DNA of 6,688 nt from Prevotella sp. UBA6387. GTDB lineage: Bacteria; Bacteroidota; Bacteroidia; Bacteroidales; Bacteroidaceae. Of this stretch, positions 1 through 5,979 are shown one piece after another. The notes under the pieces were generated by a model. The model saw only the letters and a program-made list of their open reading frames with translations, did no database searches and was not told the origin of the DNA. Within the stretch, counting starts at the first letter, position 1. Every line of letters begins with the position of its first letter. The translations under genes and the position numbers were made by a program. The stretch lies in contig DJQL01000096.1 of assembly GCA_002437565.1 (NCBI GenBank), positions 1 through 6,688 of the forward strand, read 5' to 3'.

Positions 1-1394
1 ACCTGCGCGCCTGACACTTTCATGGCGGCGACATAGAGCAAGGTGGCGACGATGATTTTTATGACCATGCGGAGCAGCAAGCCATGGAGCAGCGAGGCCA
101 AGGCAAAGGCGATGGCGCAAGATGTCAATGCCGCGAGCATGAACGGCAAAAGGTCTTTGAGTAGCTGGACAAAACCATAGTCTACTATCCTGTGCGTGAA
201 GTGCTGCCACGCCACTGTCCACACGGCGATGAAAGCGGAATATGCCGTGACCATGGCCATGATGCCTTGGCGTGAGAAGACGAGGATCACAGCTATCTGC
301 AACACAATCTGCGCGATGTTCACCCACATGAAAATGTCCGACCGCCCCTTGCTGACGATGAGCTGTTGCATGGGCAGGTACACGGGAATGAATGCTCCGC
401 TTATGCACAGGATCTGGAGGATGGTGACGCTCTCAATCCATTTGTCGGAGATGAGCAACACAATGAACTCAGGTGCTATAATAGCCAAGCCAAACATCGC
501 CGGGAAGATGAGAAACGCCGTGAAGCGTGTCATCTTGCGCAGGATGTGCAGTTGCCGGTCTTCTTCCGTCTGTGTGGAGGCGAACACCGGTTGCGCCACT
601 TGCGCTAGCATGCCGGAGACCAACCCCGACGCCATGTTGTTCCATTTCCAGCCTTGCGTGAAGTTGCCCACGGTCTTCACGGGGAATATCCTTCCGAAGA
701 TGACGGTGAGGATGTTTTGGCTCAACTGTGATATGATGTTGGTGATGAGAATCTTGCTGCTGAAGCCAAACATGCGCTTGACGGGCGAGAGGTCGATGTC
801 GAGGGTGGGGCGGAAGGGCATGAGAAAATACTTGCCGATGTTTTGCATCCCCGTGTAGATGAGCTGTTGCGCCACGAGTGCCCAATAGCCCATGCCCTTG
901 AATGCCAATGCTATGCCCACTATTCCGCTGATGGTGAGCACCACGATGCGTTGTAAGGCAATGGGCTTGACGATGAGGTTTTTCGTGAGGTAAGCCTGTG
1001 GCACGATGCCCAAAGCCGACAAGGGTATGCAGACGAAGATGACCCTACACAGCAACGTCAGGTTTTCCTGGTGATAGAACCTCGCTATGAGTGGAGCGCA
1101 AAAAAACAGGATGACGTAAAGGCTCGTGCCCATGATGGTGGAGAACCAAAACACGGAGTTGTAGTCACGGTGCTTTGGTGCCTTGAGGTTTATAAGGGCT
1201 GACGTGAACCCACTGTCCTGCAAGCAACTGGCTATTGCCGTGAAGATGGCCACCATGCCCACCAAGCCGTAGTCGGCAGGACTGAGCAGACGGGCCAGGA
1301 AAACGCCGATTATGGCGTTCAGAATCTGCATGCTGCCATTGTTCATGGCAGCCCAGAAGAGTCCGGAGGCAGTCTTTTCTTTCAGTGAGCTCAT
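1..1394 (-). CDS. wzx: Wzx/TuaB-type lipopolysaccharide/polysaccharide flippase (MOP superfamily), C-terminus cut by window edge
   Basis: The predicted role is to move undecaprenyl-linked oligosaccharide units across the inner membrane. I translated the strand by hand: 464 codons are open from ATG at 1394 to the window edge with no stop. Family members usually have roughly 480 residues, so only a short tail is missing. The N-terminus (MSSLKEKTASGLFWA, then a long apolar stretch ending in FLARLLSPADYGLVGM) is the typical opening of the Polysacc_synt/WzxC group. Later segments include FGRIFPVKTVGNFTQGWKW at about 233-251 and a loop with EEDRQLHILRKMTRF at about 287-301, followed by further hydrophobic segments to the edge (including about 424-445). 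About 12-14 membrane helices are expected for this fold. The start codon overlaps the stop of the upstream glycosyltransferase-like gene in an ATGA, so the two are probably translationally coupled and share the promoter near 2310-2341. Family assignment is firm; the exact substrate cannot be read from sequence. Confidence 0.9.
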   Translation of the reverse strand, partial: MSSLKEKTASGLFWAAMNNGSMQILNAIIGVFLARLLSPADYGLVGMVAIFTAIASCLQDSGFTSALINLKAPKHRDYNSVFWFSTIMGTSLYVILFFCAPLIARFYHQENLTLLCRVIFVCIPLSALGIVPQAYLTKNLIVKPIALQRIVVLTISGIVGIALAFKGMGYWALVAQQLIYTGMQNIGKYFLMPFRPTLDIDLSPVKRMFGFSSKILITNIISQLSQNILTVIFGRIFPVKTVGNFTQGWKWNNMASGLVSGMLAQVAQPVFASTQTEEDRQLHILRKMTRFTAFLIFPAMFGLAIIAPEFIVLLISDKWIESVTILQILCISGAFIPVYLPMQQLIVSKGRSDIFMWVNIAQIVLQIAVILVFSRQGIMAMVTAYSAFIAVWTVAWQHFTHRIVDYGFVQLLKDLLPFMLAALTSCAIAFALASLLHGLLLRMVIKIIVATLLYVAAMKVSGAQ

Positions 1395-2287
1395 GAAAAC
1401 CGTTGGTAAATTGCGTTGTTGCGTTTTATGAAGTTGTAGTGGAACACCTTCTTGCGTAGCTTGGAGAAGTTGAACTCCCAGACGAAAGCCAAGCGTTGCC
1501 ACAGTGTCACTTTCTTGTCGTCCTCATACATCCCAGGCGGCATGTAAGTGCGATAGAGCATGGCCAGCGTGTCGAAGGCGCTGAAGTCGTGGTGCTTGCC
1601 CGTGAAAATCCAAGTCTCCGCCAGCATCCTGTCCTCGCGCTCTTCTTGCGTCAATGGTCTCAGCGTGCGCAGGTAGGATGCCCTTGCCCACCAGAAATTG
1701 CCGGCGTACATGGTGAAGGCTGCGGGCTTCGGGGGATAGCGCAGACACCCGTAGGTATCGTAGCCAGCGGTCAGCACGTTGGCGGCGACAGTCCATTTGT
1801 CGATGTTGAAATATTCCATCACCTCTCGCCAGGCTTCCACCTTCTTCTTGAAATAGAGCCAATGGCGGTCGCTCTTTTGTGGCCCGTGGTAGGAGACGCC
1901 TTTGGTGTGGAAGTAATAGATGATGCAATCCTCTTCTTTGGCTTTCCTGTATACGGCATCCAATGCGGGGTATTCAAATTGGTGGGCGTCGGGAGTGCAA
2001 GCCACTATTTCATGGCGCACGCCCTCAAGCATCCTCTTCATCTTCTCGATGTCTTCCGCGTGCCGATATATGCAACTGATGAACAGTGTCTTGGTTCGCG
2101 CGGCGAGCCCGCTCTTCTTCAGTCGCTCGATCTGCAATGGCATGAGCTCCTCCCAACCCTCCGCGCAAAACACGTGGTAGACACCATATATCGGCAGGTC
2201 GCCCGTGTATGGTCGCTCCCAGCGGGTCAAGTCCTCTCTGTGGTTGATGTGTATAAGGGTCGTGCTGATGGTTTGCCAAATGCTCAT
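1391..2287 (-). CDS. Putative glycosyltransferase-like polysaccharide biosynthesis protein (YFHTKG / GNFWW motif type)
   Basis: A 298-residue soluble protein with no evident signal peptide or membrane helix. Two blocks stand out: CIIYYFHTKGVSYHG at about 121-135, and FTMYAGNFWWARASYL at about 191-206, with EAWREVMEYF at 151-160 and a GYDTYG turn near 175-180 between them. I recall this arrangement from uncharacterised proteins in cell-surface polysaccharide clusters that are often labelled glycosyltransferase. No classical DXD or EX7E signature is obvious, so the catalytic assignment is inference. The start is ATG at 2287 (MSIWQTISTT). The same frame stays open up to 2827, but that part is antisense to the next gene and lies beyond a good promoter at 2310-2341, so the longer form is rejected. 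The stop overlaps the wzx start by 4 nt, making this the first gene of a two-gene or longer minus-strand operon. It probably adds or modifies a sugar of the unit exported by Wzx. Confidence 0.75.
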   Translation of the reverse strand: MSIWQTISTTLIHINHREDLTRWERPYTGDLPIYGVYHVFCAEGWEELMPLQIERLKKSGLAARTKTLFISCIYRHAEDIEKMKRMLEGVRHEIVACTPDAHQFEYPALDAVYRKAKEEDCIIYYFHTKGVSYHGPQKSDRHWLYFKKKVEAWREVMEYFNIDKWTVAANVLTAGYDTYGCLRYPPKPAAFTMYAGNFWWARASYLRTLRPLTQEEREDRMLAETWIFTGKHHDFSAFDTLAMLYRTYMPPGMYEDDKKVTLWQRLAFVWEFNFSKLRKKVFHYNFIKRNNAIYQRFS

Positions 2288-2309
2288 TGCTAACACTGTG
2301 AAATCATTG

Positions 2310-2341
2310 CAAAAGTACGATATTTCCTTTGAAGGAACAAA
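2310..2341 (-). promoter_or_regulatory. Bacteroidota-type promoter for the minus-strand glycosyltransferase-like/wzx operon
   Basis: Read on the minus strand, TTTG (2341-2338) is followed after 20 nt by TACTTTTG (2317-2310). This matches the -33/-7 consensus of the Bacteroidota primary sigma factor (TTTG, about 19-21 nt, TAnnTTTG). The expected transcription start is around 2302-2305, giving a leader of roughly 15-18 nt before the ATG at 2287. No Shine-Dalgarno sequence is visible, as is common in this phylum. The match is by eye; no start-site data support it. Confidence 0.6.
2324..2337. repeat. 14-bp inverted repeat between the divergent -33 boxes (candidate operator)
   Basis: The arms TTCCTT (2324-2329) and AAGGAA (2332-2337) are perfect inverted complements with a TG spacer. 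The palindrome covers the plus-strand -33 box (2328-2331) and abuts the minus-strand -33 box (2338-2341), so a dimeric protein bound here could block or steer both promoters. A palindrome this short can occur by chance in AT-rich DNA, and no regulator gene is present in the window, so the operator role is speculative. Confidence 0.35.
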
Positions 2342-2358
2342 ATATAGTAGTATATTTG
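2328..2358 (+). promoter_or_regulatory. Bacteroidota-type promoter directly abutting the Gtf3-like start codon
   Basis: TTTG at 2328-2331 and TATATTTG at 2351-2358 are separated by 19 nt, a full match to the Bacteroidota TTTG-N19-TAnnTTTG consensus. Only four bases (2359-2362) separate the -7 box from the ATG at 2363. A start site 5-8 nt after the box would therefore fall at or just inside the start codon, predicting a leaderless message. An in-frame TAG at 2348-2350 rules out an upstream start, and the next in-frame Met is at residue 43. Confidence 0.6.
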
Positions 2359-2362
2359 CAAT

Positions 2363-3382
2363 ATGAAAGCTAAAAAAGTAGTTGTCAATCAGACAATACA
2401 GTTTAAGGACTACTCCAAGGTCTGTGCCTTGGGCAAGGCGCGAGATGACGTGAACCGTACGTTGTCGGATTGTGGCTATGACGTGGAGATGATTCTGTGC
2501 AAGCAATATCCAGTCCCGTTCCTTTCCAACCTTATGGGGTTGCTGAAGAATGTTGCAATGATTTTTCGCCACCCTTTGGGATCCGAGTATGTGGTGCAGT
2601 ATCCCGTATCGAGCAAGGTGATATTCCCTTGGGTGCTTCGGTTGCAACGTCTTCTTGGCAACAGGGTGACCATCCTGGTCCACGACATCCAGACCGTGCG
2701 CAATGGCCGTGACCTCTCGCCCGACCTTCGTGTGTTCAGGTTGGCTTGCAGGATCTTGACCCATACGGATGCCATGAGCCGCTGGATACACGACCATGGT
2801 GTCGCGACTCCCACGGAATCGATACAACTTTTCGATTATTATACTGACGACGATTTCCGCCCCAAGGAAGATTTGCTAAGGCAAAAAAAAGAGATTGCCT
2901 TCGCGGGTTATCTCCGCAAGTCGTCTTTCTTCACGCCCTTGTCGGCCTATGATTTCAAGGACTTGACATTCAACCTTTATGGCAAGACCGATGACGATTT
3001 CCACGTCTCAGGCAACGTGCGTTACCTTGGCGTCTTCCAGAGCAACCACACTGCCGCCGTCGAGGGTGGCTGGGGCCTCGTGTGGGACGGCACGTCGATA
3101 GACACCTGCGAGGGCGAGCTTGGCTATTATCTCCGCCTCATAGCCTCGCACAAGTTGTCGTTGTATCTCGCCATGGGCATCCCCGTCATCGTGTGGAAGG
3201 AGAGTGCCGAGGCTGAGTTTGTCACGCGCGAGGGGGTGGGCATTGCCGTGTCCAGCTTGAAGGAGCTTCCCGACCGCATGTCCGCCATATCCGATGAGGA
3301 GTATGGCCAAATGCTTGACCGATGTCGTGCCCAAGGCGAGGTTCTCAGGCATGGCGGAATGCTGAAGAGACGAATAAAGTGA
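2363..3382 (+). CDS. Gtf3-like glycosyltransferase (beta-1,6-galactofuranosyltransferase / sugar transferase family)
   Basis: A 339-residue cytoplasmic enzyme expected to transfer a hexose or galactofuranose from a nucleotide sugar to a lipid-linked acceptor. The fold looks like GT-B. The N-terminal half carries ILVHDIQTVR (104-113), a hallmark near the acceptor side. The C-terminal half has IAFAGYLRKSSF (178-189), GLVWDG (238-243) and a nucleotide-binding-like block, GELGYYLRL (251-259) plus SHKLSLYLAMGIPVIVWK (262-279). This order and length match the Gtf3/WcfI-type sugar transferases common in Bacteroidales capsule loci. The ATG at 2363 is the only usable upstream start and gives a complete N-terminal beta strand (KKVVVNQ). 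It stands alone on the plus strand, with a divergent operon upstream and a convergent gene downstream across a hairpin, so it is likely monocistronic. Donor and acceptor cannot be told from sequence; the galactofuranosyl label is the name commonly given to this family. Confidence 0.85.
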   Translation: MKAKKVVVNQTIQFKDYSKVCALGKARDDVNRTLSDCGYDVEMILCKQYPVPFLSNLMGLLKNVAMIFRHPLGSEYVVQYPVSSKVIFPWVLRLQRLLGNRVTILVHDIQTVRNGRDLSPDLRVFRLACRILTHTDAMSRWIHDHGVATPTESIQLFDYYTDDDFRPKEDLLRQKKEIAFAGYLRKSSFFTPLSAYDFKDLTFNLYGKTDDDFHVSGNVRYLGVFQSNHTAAVEGGWGLVWDGTSIDTCEGELGYYLRLIASHKLSLYLAMGIPVIVWKESAEAEFVTREGVGIAVSSLKELPDRMSAISDEEYGQMLDRCRAQGEVLRHGGMLKRRIK

Positions 3383-3421
3383 AGTCGTTGAATATTAGGG
3401 GTTTAGACATATATGACAAAT

Positions 3422-3474
3422 CGCGTCGGCTTTACGCTTGAATGCCATCGCGATTCAAGCGTGAAGCCGAAGCG
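3422..3474. terminator. Long hairpin between convergent genes, probable bidirectional terminator
   Basis: The left arm TCGGCTTTACGCTTGAAT (3426-3443) pairs with ATTCAAGCGTGAAGCCGA (3453-3470) over 18 positions, with a single G-U wobble in the plus-strand RNA and a 9-nt loop. After one mismatch, three further pairs (3422-3424 with 3472-3474) extend the stem. It sits 39 nt after the stop of the Gtf3-like gene and 42 nt after the stop of the opposing DUF6080-like gene, a natural place for a shared terminator. Neither side has a clear run of T, so intrinsic termination is not certain; a palindromic repeat element or RNA-stabilising hairpin is the alternative. Confidence 0.55.
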
Positions 3475-3516
3475 TCATCAAAACGGCTTGGAAACGGCTG
3501 TGCCCTGGCCGGTTTC

Positions 3517-4890
3517 TCACAGCATGTACCACGCTATCAGGTATGCGTTGTATCCCCAAAAATACACGGTAAGCAGTCGTATGATGTATCTCGCGTATTC
3601 GGCTTGCCGTCCCTTGAGTCTTCTTATCAGGCAAGCCAACGCCACGGGTATGATGAACATCCAGTGGGCACCGTTGATGGCAACCTCGTTCAGTCCGAAT
3701 CCGAGTACTACGTGGATGGTCAGGTCTATGGCGAACCACGACAGCAACATCTGCAATATGCCGTCATTGCGGCCGCAGATGATGCCGCCAATAAACAGGA
3801 TTACGATGACGGCTTCTATCGCGTAGTTGACCCACGACGAGTATGTCACTTCGGTTGGCCGCCCAAGAAACACGTCGCCGAGCAGGTAGTCGCGATGCAG
3901 CTGTATGGACTCGCCGAACAGACCGTCCACCAATCCGTTGAAGCGTGACGCGTCGGCGTTGATCCAGCGCAGGAAAGGCTTGTCGCTGATTGACTTGCCG
4001 TTGATTTTCGTCATCGCGATGGAGTTTCTCACGTCGCGGATGGAGTCTTGTCTGAATTTAGCGGGGTCTTTTATGGCCAACTTGCGTTTCATCATCTCAG
4101 CGTTGTTGTCTCTTTGTGCCACTATGGTTTGGCTTTGTATCCAGTAGGTCCCGAAAAGCAGGGCAGAGGGGAGGAGGAACCCTAAAAGAATGTTTTTCCA
4201 TGAGAAAGCCTTTCGCTTGTCCACGAACAATGCTCCAAGCAAGGTCTTGGCCCCGTTGGTCAGCGTGATTCCCGTGGTGAGGTAATACAGCAAGGCTGGC
4301 TTGTACCAGGCGATGGTCTTCCCTTGGCGTATGTATCTGCCGAATACGTAGAGCGTGAACACGAGTATGGAGAATGAGAAGATGAAATGGTCGGGCGACA
4401 TTGCCGAGGTCATGATGGAGGCGAAAGAGAAAAGCAATGCCGTGAGCCATACGCTGTCGCTCCTACTCATGCCCATGAGCTCGTGCAGCGTCCTGTACAT
4501 GAATATTATGGCATAGAGCGACGCGATGATGACGAGTGTTGCCATGATGAACATCGAGGCGTTGACATCCCATGTCTCCATGATCCAGCGGTTGAGCACG
4601 GAGAAGGGGTACAGGAAGAGTGTCAACACGGGATGGCGCTCAAGGTTGTAGTAGACGTTGAATTTCGTCAGTGTCATGTACGCGTACGGGTCATAGCCGG
4701 AAAAATGGAGCTGGTTGTTGAACAGGCTCCAGCCGCCTATCTTCCCCCACCTTGCCAAGAGAAACTTGGGCCAGTGGTTGTAGATGAGCATGGCGTTCAT
4801 CAGTGCCAACACGCACACCGAGACAAAGGCCATCCAGCGTTCGTCCTTGCGAATGGCGAAGATATGGAAAGGATTTCTCATTCTCTTCAT
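3517..4890 (-). CDS. Polytopic inner-membrane protein, DUF6080-like; candidate GT-C type transferase or polymerase
   Basis: A 457-residue protein with about ten predicted membrane segments (roughly 19-37, 110-132, 146-163, 168-185, 196-222, 232-252, 355-373, 378-397, 406-424, 434-453). Two hydrophilic loops stand out. One lies after helix 1 (about 38-108, with SGYDPYAYMTLTKF and NLERHPVLTLF). The other is large and charged (about 253-352, containing KDPAKFRQDSIRDVRNS and FLGRPTEVTYSSW). The N-terminus (FAIRKDERWMAF), the WSLFNNQLHFSGYDPY block and TTGITLTNGAKTLLGALF (205-222) match what I remember of DUF6080 proteins of Bacteroidales. A big first periplasmic loop with acidic residues, followed by many helices, resembles GT-C glycosyltransferases, and the polysaccharide setting fits; function is unproven. 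The ATG at 4890 (MKRMRN) is chosen because the hydrophobic region begins soon after it and a -7-like box lies about 40 nt upstream. A second Met at residue 4 is an equally possible start. The gene converges on the Gtf3-like gene. Confidence 0.8.
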   Translation of the reverse strand: MKRMRNPFHIFAIRKDERWMAFVSVCVLALMNAMLIYNHWPKFLLARWGKIGGWSLFNNQLHFSGYDPYAYMTLTKFNVYYNLERHPVLTLFLYPFSVLNRWIMETWDVNASMFIMATLVIIASLYAIIFMYRTLHELMGMSRSDSVWLTALLFSFASIMTSAMSPDHFIFSFSILVFTLYVFGRYIRQGKTIAWYKPALLYYLTTGITLTNGAKTLLGALFVDKRKAFSWKNILLGFLLPSALLFGTYWIQSQTIVAQRDNNAEMMKRKLAIKDPAKFRQDSIRDVRNSIAMTKINGKSISDKPFLRWINADASRFNGLVDGLFGESIQLHRDYLLGDVFLGRPTEVTYSSWVNYAIEAVIVILFIGGIICGRNDGILQMLLSWFAIDLTIHVVLGFGLNEVAINGAHWMFIIPVALACLIRRLKGRQAEYARYIIRLLTVYFWGYNAYLIAWYML

Positions 4891-4930
4891 GGTTGAAAAC
4901 TATGCATTATATAATATGTGTATCAGACTG

Positions 4931-4938
4931 CAAAATTA
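4931..4938 (-). promoter_or_regulatory. Putative -7 box for the DUF6080-like gene
   Basis: The minus strand reads TAATTTTG (4938-4931), a full match to TAnnTTTG. No good TTTG lies at the usual 19-21 nt upstream; the nearest partial match (TTTCG, 4966-4962) is about 23 nt away. The predicted start near 4925 would give a leader of about 35 nt. The weak -33 keeps confidence low. Confidence 0.4.
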
Positions 4939-4968
4939 CTATTTTTTCCCCTATTCCTTGTCGAAAGC

Positions 4969-4999
4969 TTGTCGCATTGCGCTTTTTCTTGTATCTTTG
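4969..4999 (+). promoter_or_regulatory. Bacteroidota-type promoter for the GT2/cytidylyltransferase operon
   Basis: TTG (4969-4971) and TATCTTTG (4992-4999) are separated by 20 nt, matching the Bacteroidota -33/-7 layout. The expected start site near 5005 leaves a leader of about 10-12 nt before the ATG at 5017. The reading frame of the downstream gene is open upstream to 4918, but a start there would lie upstream of this promoter, which supports the shorter protein. Confidence 0.6.
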
Positions 5000-5016
5000 C
5001 CGAAAAAGAAATACAG

Positions 5017-5979
5017 ATGATTCCCAACAAGACGGTGTCGGTGGTGATGTGCACCTTCAATGGTGAGAGGTATGTACGGCAGCAATTAGACTCCATTGTC
5101 GCCCAGACATATCCTATCCACGAACTCATAATAGAGGATGATGGCTCCACCGACCAAACGGTGGAGATATGCAGGGAATATGCTTCTCGTTACCCTTTCA
5201 TCCAGGTTGTCGTCAATGACCGCAACTTGGGTCTTGATGCCAACTTCGAGGCGGCAACCATGAGGTCAACTGGCGATTTCGTGGCTTTCTCCGACCAGGA
5301 CGACGTGTGGTACCCCGAGAAGATCAGCCGTCAGGTAGACGCGATTGGCGACAACGACATTTGCTTCTCTTCGTACGACCGTGGAGCGGATAGTGGCCAC
5401 TCCACCCTTGTCTGTCAGCAATATCGGCTTGAGGCTCTTCTCTTCGCCGGGTTCGCGGGCCATACCATGCTGCTGCGTGGCGATTTCGCGCGCAAGCATG
5501 AGCATTGGGCGTTGGCAGGCCGTGTGCCGTTCATGCACTACGATTGGGGGCTTGCCGTCCATGCCCAGTTGAACCGTGGCATCGTCCGCATCGACGAGGC
5601 TCTGAACCTCCATCGTTGCAATCCAGAGTCGGCCATTGCCAAGGAGTTGAGGCAAGGAAAGCAAGTGCCGGCTTACGTGCCTTACGTGCAAGGGCTGCGC
5701 GAATATCGACGTATGCAGTCTCGCCCCGAGTGGCAATCTTTCTACTCCATGGTTTTTAATGGCACGTCAGGCTCGTTCCAGCCATTGGCCCATCGCATGA
5801 GTGGGTTGATGCTGAGGCCAGGTCTTGGCGCCTTGTTGCGATTGTGCCGTTTGTGTTGCCGTCATCGCGCCACGATCTATTGGAATGGCGGCGCCCATGG
5901 GTTCATGGGGAAAGCGCGTGGTTTCTTCTATCCTTTGATTTTCGCTTACAACAATAAGAAATTTTACCAAGACCGATGA
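5017..5979 (+). CDS. Family 2 glycosyltransferase (GT2, GT-A fold)
   Basis: A 320-residue cytosolic transferase using a nucleotide-sugar donor. The N-terminal GT-A domain is textbook: VSVVMCTFNGERYVRQQLDS (7-26), IIEDDGSTDQT (38-48) with the nucleotide-contacting acidic pair, NLGLDANFEAA (70-80), and SDQDDVW (92-98) as the metal-binding DXD-type motif. HYDWGLAVHA (174-183) probably carries the catalytic acid/base region, and LHRCNPESA (198-206) matches the C-terminal R/H-N element of rhamnosyltransferase-like GT2 enzymes. The last 60 residues are basic and partly hydrophobic, which may favour membrane attachment. I chose ATG 5017 because the GT2 fold begins a few residues later and a good promoter ends at 4999. 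The upstream extension from 4918 would add 33 residues that are not typical of the family. Its TGA overlaps the start of the next gene (ATGA, 5976-5979), so the two form an operon. The sugar specificity is not readable. Confidence 0.92.
   Translation: MIPNKTVSVVMCTFNGERYVRQQLDSIVAQTYPIHELIIEDDGSTDQTVEICREYASRYPFIQVVVNDRNLGLDANFEAATMRSTGDFVAFSDQDDVWYPEKISRQVDAIGDNDICFSSYDRGADSGHSTLVCQQYRLEALLFAGFAGHTMLLRGDFARKHEHWALAGRVPFMHYDWGLAVHAQLNRGIVRIDEALNLHRCNPESAIAKELRQGKQVPAYVPYVQGLREYRRMQSRPEWQSFYSMVFNGTSGSFQPLAHRMSGLMLRPGLGALLRLCRLCCRHRATIYWNGGAHGFMGKARGFFYPLIFAYNNKKFYQDR

Larger units (their letters stand above)
2288..2362. promoter_or_regulatory. Divergent intergenic region with two interleaved promoters
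   Basis: This AT-rich gap of 75 bp separates the minus-strand operon from the plus-strand Gtf3-like gene. It holds both promoters listed separately here, and they overlap: each promoter's -33 box lies inside the other's span. There is no room for an additional gene. Simultaneous occupancy by two RNA polymerases looks sterically unlikely, which would make the two directions compete (inference). Confidence 0.6.
4891..5016. promoter_or_regulatory. Divergent promoter region between DUF6080-like and GT2 genes
   Basis: An AT-rich 126-bp gap with back-to-back start signals and no gene. The minus-strand -7-like box (4938-4931) and plus-strand promoter (4969-4999) do not overlap, unlike those at 2288-2362. 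The 5' leader of the minus-strand gene contains a perfect 10-bp palindrome, ATTATATAAT (4906-4915). It is too short and AT-rich to be given a role. Confidence 0.5.

Noticed and set aside
196..858. 220-codon plus-strand open frame
   Set aside because: Antisense shadow of the wzx gene; the protein is Met/Cys-rich low-information sequence with no family features.
1496..2293. 265-codon plus-strand open frame
   Set aside because: Antisense shadow of the YFHTKG gene; no coherent domain and no promoter or start context.
2288..2827. N-terminal extension of the minus-strand YFHTKG gene to a 478-residue protein
   Set aside because: The added part is antisense to the well-supported Gtf3-like gene, has no recognisable domain, and lies upstream of a consensus promoter at 2310-2341.
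3413..3948. Two overlapping plus-strand open frames (137 and 168 codons) starting in the convergent gap
   Set aside because: They run through the hairpin and then antisense to the DUF6080-like gene; the sequences show no membrane segments or motifs and no promoter precedes them.
4906..4915. ATTATATAAT palindrome in the leader of the DUF6080-like gene
   Set aside because: A 10-bp pure A/T palindrome in AT-rich DNA is expected by chance.
4918..5016. 33-residue N-terminal extension of the GT2 protein
   Set aside because: It would start upstream of the promoter ending at 4999, and the GT2 fold begins properly after the ATG at 5017.
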